Of a stretch of 64,000 nucleotides of DNA, positions 57,930 to 64,000 are shown piece after piece. A program made the position numbers and the translations under genes. The notes under the pieces were generated by a model, which made no database searches, was not told the DNA's origin, and worked only from the letters and a program-made list of their open reading frames with translations. The first letter of the stretch is position 1, and every line of letters starts with the position of its first letter. This stretch comes from Aporrectodea caliginosa (taxonomy: Eukaryota > Annelida > Clitellata > Crassiclitellata > Lumbricidae): contig JACEVL010000084.1 in assembly GCA_020284085.1 (NCBI GenBank), positions 941,059 through 1,005,058 of the forward strand, read 5' to 3'.

Positions 57930-58616
57930 CTAAGATTGCGCATCGTTTTCCTTTTGTATGGATTCATACGTCGGAGGCAAACAGTCCGCGCAAGGCACGT
58001 GCGCATGCGCCACGGACAGCGCTCGGTTGACGTCACAGTTGCACCGGAAGTGCGTATGATCGACGGCACAGACCGGGCATGCGCAGTAGAAGTGTTGCAA
58101 TATGGCGGCGTCTGCAGGGCTCGTGGTGCGATGGTCCGCTGGGATCCTCCTCTGAAGGCAGGTGCTGTTCTGATCATCAGCGGACGGACGATCCCCTCGA
58201 GGAATCACCCGCAGCAGATCCGACGATTCGCACGTGACATCATTTCCGTTTGTCCGACAGGCGATGCCGTCGAATGGTGTTCTGGGATAATAGGGGTACA
58301 TTTCATCTGAGGAAGGAGGAGGCATCAGTGGTGCCGAGGGGCTTACCATTCCTCTGATTGAAGGGCTCGAGAAGGCGTGCTGCAGGGGATACACAGACGG
58401 CAGGCTTTCCCTTTCCGTCCCGAAGAGGAGATGGGAAGGAGGAGGAGGGCGCTTGGCAGTAGGGATGCAGTGCCCGAAAGCACTGAACTGAAGATGTATG
58501 AAACTCCGGGGCTGATGAAGCTGCTGATGAGGGCTGCTGAAGAGGAGCTGTGGCATCGTCTTCATCTCCGAGACGCACGCGAGGAACTTTCTCCTTCTTA
58601 TCGTCATCAACTTTGC
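57930..58616 (-). CDS. Cys-rich membrane protein with PPxY tail, last exon(s)
   Basis: Cytoplasmic tail of the gene that continues at 61544-61740 and 62720-62930. Acceptor tatgctttag at 58617-58620; the split codon T+GC continues the Cys cluster into KVDDDKKEKVPRVRLGDEDD. This frame stops at 58305 unless a 40-nt segment (58307-58346, gtaagcccct to ccttcctcag) is removed. After removal the frame reads DEMYPYYPRTPFDG onward to a Cys-rich region and the C-terminal CADCLPPTYESIQKENDAQS, stop at 57930-57932. PPTY is a PPxY motif, a ligand for WW domains such as those of Nedd4-type ubiquitin ligases. The alternative frame is open across the junction without splicing, so a frameshift or misassembly is also possible. 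Confidence 0.6.
   Translation of the reverse strand, partial: AKLMTIRRRKFLACVSEMKTMPQLLFSSPHQQLHQPRSFIHLQFSAFGHCIPTAKRPPPPSHLLFGTERESLPSVYPLQHAFSSPSIRGMVSPSAPLMPPPSSDEMYPYYPRTPFDGIACRTNGNDVTCESSDLLRVIPRGDRPSADDQNSTCLQRRIPADHRTTSPADAAILQHFYCACPVCAVDHTHFRCNCDVNRALSVAHAHVPCADCLPPTYESIQKENDAQS
58307..58346 (-). other. Candidate 40-nt intron
   Basis: The minus strand reads AATG|gtaagcccct ... cctccttcctcag|ATGA. Both ends match splice consensus, and excision switches from the upstream frame to the frame carrying the PPxY tail. At 40 nt it is shorter than most animal introns. Confidence 0.4.
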
Positions 58617-58619
58617 CTA

Positions 58620-61240
58620 AAGCATACGAGAAAATTTCAAAAGTAAAGGATTCACAAAAGCTTAAACGCAATCAGAAATACTCGTCGTAAAGTTTCATTG
58701 ATGTTAAGCAATAATTACTTAGACTCAATCGTGCAGTTTCCAGGAAAATTCATACTGTATCAGGGTGATAAAATATCTGTTTCTTTCATATTTTATAGGT
58801 AATATGTCTCTACAACTGTGACTGTGCACAAGAGAAACCGTTGGAAGCCCAGCATGTGCAAAAGCGGGACATTTTGTTGTGGAACTGGACCTCTAAATAG
58901 CCGCATTCTGAGTATTCTATGCTTTACATCGTAGGCCTATAATTAAATTTAACGCATTTACAACATTTCGGTTGACAAATTTTAGGGAAGACTACTATAG
59001 GCATCAAAGCCTGCAAAGGCCAATGAAAATGCTATCGGCAGCTGCAGTGAACGTGGTACCCGATAGCCCTTTTTACCGCCATCACAACCACGATCTGTAG
59101 GCTATAATTATATGCGTTAGTGGGGGACTTGTGGCCGCCTGCAAAAAGGGTGGAGTATTGCAACTGCTGCTCGTAGCAAGTTTTGAGGCATGAAATCGGA
59201 TGCAACCCATCATTCACTTATAAATTGCATTCTCTTCCTGAGTATAACTACAAAACGCCATCTGTCTTTCGGGGACCCTGGATAGTTTATAGACTTGTCG
59301 AATTCCAATGCTTTTCTGTTTCTAAAGCGGCAAACCGTTGAAACTGAAAAACTGTATGCTGAATTAATGAGCATTTCGTACTAAAGAGTCCGCAATGAGT
59401 AACTCTTTAGCATTCGTTCGATATGTATTGAGTTTCTAATTATACCCAAGTGAATAATCTATTTTTCTTTTCTATTAGTAGAAATGCATCCGTTATATCT
59501 TTCGACCATCAACCCCCGCTCATTTGGAGAAAGCGCGATCGGCAAATCGATCAGTCGACAGCGATATAGTAGAACACCTTTATACGTGCAAGGCAGGGAC
59601 CGCCTACCTTTGTACACCTGGTTCATGTCTTTGTAAACCTATCGTTAGTAATACTGTATAGGTCTTGATGTAGGCTACTCATCCATTGAACCGGCCAAAC
59701 TGCATCATGTCAATGCCCCTTAGGGCCTACATCCTATCAACGAAGGTACCGTGCCCCTACGGAATACCAGGCGGTCCAGGGCCCTATATAAATAGGAACT
59801 CGTGCGGCGCCTACGAAGCCTGTGTAGGCTATCATACCTAGGATTGAATACAAATTTTTATCTCTTGCAGCTTACGCGCAATTCTTGTCGGGAAACGTAG
59901 AGCTTCTCACACTGAGGGCACAATGTAAGCCCTATGGTTCTGAAGCCAAACAACTAACGACCTCAATAGCATCGATTCCAAGAATCGTAATTATTTTAGA
60001 CTTACACATGGCGAACTAATGACGTCAAAGTCTTCCTCCTCTAGAGCTGTTCAGGTAGAATAAGTATCAAGGTATACGCGGTAGTAATAGGCCTCTGCGG
60101 TGCTTACAGGAAACGAAGGAAAGTGAGAGCTAATGTAAATCTTCGATACATTTCAGCGTCAAACAAAAGCTGCCTCGTGGAAATCAGCTTATATTCACCG
60201 GCGAAAGTAAGATAAATACGTCTGAGATGACTCTATTACTTCGCTTTCTCGAACTTAAATCCACACCCAGAAGCAAGCGTGATGTGTTTTGGGTCTCTGC
60301 CCACACAGAGATCTGACGTCAGGCCAACTGTAAATTGTAGGAAACGTGATACACATAATAGGCTGATGCTCTTGTAGTACACTGGTGATTAACCTCAAAG
60401 TATCGCCCGAATTTACGACCGTTTCAGCTGAAAAAATACAATTATATGCCCACGCTGAATCATGAGCGGTCCAATATGTAGTGGCTTATGCATAGTGGCA
60501 TGTAAAGACAGAGATCTGTATGTGCAAAAATAATAGGCCTACTGTAAGCCTGTCAATTTGGGTGGGTGGATGGACGGATTGCAAGATGGATGGATGGATG
60601 GATGGATGTATGGGTGGGTGGGTGGATGGATGGATAATAGACCTGTAATTGAAGGGTTTGAAAATGTTTAGATTAGCGGTTTTGGATAAATCAACAGAGA
60701 TTTATCGAAGTTTCGCGTATTTATTGATAGTTTTTTTACGAAACGCGGGATTCATACAAACCCTACGTAGCCCTTCGCTAAAGGCATAAGAATAGAGAGG
60801 ATCTATCATTGTAGAATGTAGTTTCAGTTGATTATCTATGGCAGTTGAACTATCACGCTGCTCATGTTAAGCCAGTCAGTTAATTCGGATAAGCAGATTC
60901 CAACTTTTCCTTGTAGTCCCTTTCACCAGGACATTTAGCACAAACTCTGACGCGTGTCTGACAGAACTTAGAGAAATATTTACGATATCTAGAAAGTCCT
61001 ATAGTCTGTGTTTATAATTATTTATCATGACCTTTTCTTACCTGATCGTCCTATTTATCGGCTACTTACGACGTTGGCAGTGAATCTGTCTAACAATCGA
61101 ACTAGGATAACGTAACAGTCCTATAGCCTACGCATTTTATCATCATGTACCTTCCAATTCTCGACCTAAACAACATCCACCTTAACAACTACTCTGCCTC
61201 TCTGATCCTTAGGAAAAATCCGGACTCGGACCTCCCTCGG
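58620..61240. other. Intron of the membrane-protein gene, no other gene seen
   Basis: Mostly unique AT-rich sequence with a GGAT microsatellite (60570-60640). No ORF above background and no recognised mobile element. Confidence 0.45.
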
Positions 61241-61355
61241 ACTACTCTTTTGGACAACCCTTCTGACACGACGCAGCGCTCATGAATAAGCTGGTGCCCT
61301 GCTCTTGGCTGTCGAGTGCGCTTTAGAAGTTTGAAGATTACGATTACGATTGCAA
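61240..61355 (+). mobile_element. SINE family 3 copy
   Basis: Full set of family words: ggacaacccttctgac, gcagcgctcatgaataagct, ctcttggctgtcgagtgcgc, tttagaagtttgaagattacgattacg. The (ATTACG)n-like 3' end is diagnostic. Lies in an intron. Confidence 0.65.
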
Positions 61356-61543
61356 TGTGATCAATAAAACACGTAACACTTACATGTGGTCAACCCAGTT
61401 GATTTATCCATGCAAAACCACCAATCTGCAGGATAATTGTATATTGCTACTATCATACTACCAACCAATTTTATAGCACCACTATATAAAGTGATGCCAC
61501 AGAATTCTGTTTGATGATATCTGATTAATTGTGTCATACTTAC

Positions 61544-61740
61544 AGCATCGACAGCAGTAGAATTCCGATGATGATGACGACGACGACGATGATGACGACG
61601 AATCGTCGTAGCGGTAGCACCAGCACTTGGTCCAGCAGATGACGCAGATTGCGATGGCAACGAGTGGACACAGAATGACCGGAAGTAGGGTCAAGAGCGG
61701 CATGTCCAGCGAAGCCACAGCATACGAAGCATCGGAAACA
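61544..61740 (-). CDS. Cys-rich membrane protein, transmembrane exon
   Basis: The exon lies between acceptor tcgtatctctcgtag and donor TGCT|gtaagtatg; phases fit both neighbours (AC+T from the previous exon; T+GC to the next). It encodes a hydrophobic helix (LLTLLPVILCPLVAIAICVI) followed by CWTKCWCYRY, a run of 12 Ser and EFYCCRCC. The Cys-rich juxtamembrane stretch is a plausible palmitoylation site (inference). The poly-Ser is encoded by a GAC/GAT-rich microsatellite (61567-61600), so its length is likely variable. Confidence 0.7.
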
Positions 61741-61979
61741 CTACGAGAGATACGAAGGACAAACATTCAGAGAAATACAAACATACAGTGCAACCATATG
61801 CCTCCAAACAAACACTCCAACAACAGCCAGACTTACAGGTAAACAAACGAAAAGAGAGGCAAGCGGACAAAGAAAGCGATAGACATTGGACGGAGAGAGA
61901 AGAAAGTATATTGTTGGGATATGTCTAAAGAGAGAGAGAGAGTTACAATGGCAGACAAGGCTACAATAAGGGGAGGTGG

Positions 61980-62695
61980 ATGGATAATCAGACAACCCAT
62001 CCACCCACCGATCCATCCATCCAAACCACCTGTTCGTAACTTTATCCTTCATCCCTTCGTCCATATACGGTCCTCCCTTTCTACATGTACACTGTTTGTA
62101 CAGCCTTCCCATCATCCTTCCATTCATCCTTCCTTCCGTAGGTCCATCCATCATTCCATAAGTCTATCAGTCCACAATCCATCAATTCATCAATCAATCC
62201 ATCCATCCATCCATCCATCCATCCATCCATCCATCCATCCATCCATCCATCCATCATCATCCATCCATCCATCCATACAATCATCCAAGGCTACAATAAG
62301 GGGATCCATCCATAATCAGACAATCCATCCACCCACCGATCCATCCATCCATCCATCCATCCATCTGTTCGTCCATCCATCCATCATCCCTTCGTCCATA
62401 TACGGTCCATCCATCTACATGTATACTGTTTGTATCCATCCTTTCCATCATCCATCCATTCATCCTTCCTTCCGTAGGTCCATCCATCCATCCATCCATC
62501 CATCCATCCATCCATCCATCCATCCATCCATCCATCCATCCATCCATCCATCCATCCATCCATCCATCCATCCATCCATCCATCCATCCATCCATCCATC
62601 CATCCATCCATCCATCCATCCATCCATCCATCCATCCATCCATCCATCCATCCATCCATCCAATCCATCCAACCATTCCTCCATCCATCCATCCA
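61980..62695. repeat. (ATCC)n microsatellite with internal duplication
   Basis: A long CATC array, nearly perfect at 62480-62660, inside an intron of the membrane-protein gene. The unit ggctacaataaggg... through ccttccttccgtaggtcc appears twice (61960-62150 and 62288-62480). The very long His/Pro/Ser and Met/Asp/Gly/Trp frames are artefacts. Confidence 0.95.
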
Positions 62696-62719
62696 TGAGT
62701 CACTGGCTCTTCCTCTTAC

Positions 62720-62930
62720 GTGATTTCCAGTTCGTCTTCCGTCTCCATGCACCGGAAGTGGTACCAGTCCTGGTGGTAGCGACAGCAGAGCAGACGATCT
62801 TCGAACATGCAGCAGCAGTAGTCGATCGTCGGCATGTAGTTGGTGACCGTGCACAGGTGAGTGTACTGGACATATTGCTTGACCATGCACTGACCACCGC
62901 CCGGCAGCTGGTCAAGCTGATGGTCAGCAG
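62720..62930 (-). CDS. Cys-rich membrane protein, ectodomain exon
   Basis: The exon lies between acceptor tttctttctgcag and donor ATCAC|gtaagagg (211 bp, phase 1 in, phase 2 out). It encodes 69 residues with eight cysteines: [34 protein letters not shown] and [19 protein letters not shown]. Cys-rich ectodomain, one transmembrane helix, Cys cluster and PPxY tail recall the topology of Shisa and WBP1/VOPP1-type adaptors, but the cysteine spacing is not one I can match to either. The signal-peptide exon should lie further right; I did not find it within the window. Confidence 0.65.
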
Positions 62931-64000
62931 CTGCAGAAAGAAACAGACGACAGAGATAATTGCTTTTCCCCCTATACGAATGCTCATGAAAACCCTCCAT
63001 CACTTGCATCCCTCCCATCGCCGCATCCCTTCCCCACTCCTGCCTCCGCAGCAGCATCCACTGTTTCCACAGAGACAGCGCAGTCGGGAGCAGGTGTCTT
63101 ATGGATGGACCGCTGAATAGAAGATCTGCCTCAATAGGAGGCACCACCATCGATCATTTGAACCGGGATTGTCACAAAGGTTGTCCAGGCGTTATTTATT
63201 AGTTATTGAAGTCATTACTTTCTTATCTCACGTGTTATTTCGTTATTTCTCACACATGATTGCATTTTGGGTCGAAGCTTATAGGGTGATTTATGAGAGC
63301 TGTCACTGTTCCAATTGTGGGGAGATCTCACACACCTGCTATATTTGCTTTATCTCTCGTTATTGTTATTTAGTATAATTTATATGCGACTCTCATTAAC
63401 TCGCTTTCTCTTTTCAGATGTTGTGGTCGGACTGTCTCCACATTCATTAAAATTTGTTTCACGCTTTTTCCTTAGACCTACACTACAGCCTATTCTCTCC
63501 TTTGCTAGACCTCTGCCATTAAGGTTTTCTCAGATGTTGTGGTTGATCTGCTTCCTACTTTCTTTCGAGCCTTCATTTCTTCCGTTCGTTCATTCGTTTG
63601 TTCTTATCGTTTATTCGTTCCTGCGTTCTGTGAGTGAATGAGTAAGTGAGTGAGTGAGTCAGTCAGTCATCTTGTTGCACTCTTTCTCTGTCTACAAAAT
63701 CTTCGTCTTTGTCTGTTTGCATGCCTGGTTTCGTATCTTCATGTGCTGCTATACCAGCTGCCTCTCTTCTTCCTCCGATCCACACTCATAGCTGTTTGTT
63801 TGTTCGTCTGTCAACCTCTCTTCTTTGATTGCAGACTTACTGAACCCTTCTGACTTCATCCTATGGGCCCATAATAACCGGGCAGTGGTTCACCTGCCGA
63901 CCACCACCACCACCACCACCACCACTACCACCAGCCCTCCTTTGCCATCAGTCCGTACGTTACTCGTTCGTCTGCAGTCAGTCTACCTGGGCGGCGTTTC
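62931..64000. other. Upstream intron or flank; no gene recognised
   Basis: Pyrimidine-rich sequence, GAGT/CAGT short tandem words (63630-63670) and an (ACC)n run at 63898-63932. The open frames (67-108 aa) are hydrophobic and Phe/Ser/Leu-rich, as expected from CT-rich DNA. Confidence 0.4.

Noticed and set aside
61921..63120. A 399-codon plus-strand ORF, the longest in the window
   Set aside because: It is a translation of the (ATCC)n array (Ile-His-Pro-Ser repeats) fused to antisense of the real minus-strand ectodomain exon.

Overview
The window is eukaryotic nuclear DNA, most likely from a marine invertebrate; an echinoderm or related deuterostome would fit, but I cannot prove the species. 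Genes are split by GT-AG introns. Gene density is very low, and most of the sequence is microsatellites, tRNA-derived SINEs, LINE 3' ends and hAT-type non-autonomous transposons. There are no operons, bacterial ribosome binding sites, rRNAs, functional tRNA genes or CRISPR arrays.

0-3.1 kb holds the last three coding exons of a short-chain dehydrogenase of the 11-beta-hydroxysteroid dehydrogenase type (+ strand), with a hAT MITE in one intron and a polyadenylation signal. 3.4-12.3 kb is a transposon and microsatellite field: a foldback element, several SINEs, a hAT element nested in a SINE, and long ATC and AAT runs.

12.3-26.9 kb and 37.7-50.5 kb are two direct, diverged and internally rearranged copies (A and B) of one segment. 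Each begins with an apparently intronless gene for a basic/acidic, proline-rich protein of about 290 residues that I do not recognise. The two proteins share long conserved blocks, although their linkers and flanks have diverged. Downstream, each copy carries repeated exon-like blocks with good splice sites, LTR-retrotransposon gag (and in A protease) remnants, and copy-specific tandem repeats, including about 26 units of 52 bp in copy A only. Between the copies (27-37.6 kb) are tetranucleotide repeats, LINE fragments, a hAT-like MITE and a 67-N assembly gap.

50.5-57.9 kb is a nest of transposons: two terminal-inverted-repeat MITEs, a 2.2 kb hAT element with an 8-bp target duplication that contains another hAT MITE and a LINE end, and AAT runs. 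57.9-62.9 kb carries, on the minus strand, the 3' part of a gene for a single-pass membrane protein: a Cys-rich ectodomain, a transmembrane helix, a juxtamembrane Cys cluster and a long cytoplasmic tail with a PPxY motif. Its last exon needs either a 40-nt intron or a frameshift to read through. An intron of this gene is filled by an ATCC tetranucleotide array.

The strongest candidates for undescribed biology are the paralogous intronless gene pair with its duplicated spliced-looking downstream region, and the PPxY membrane protein.
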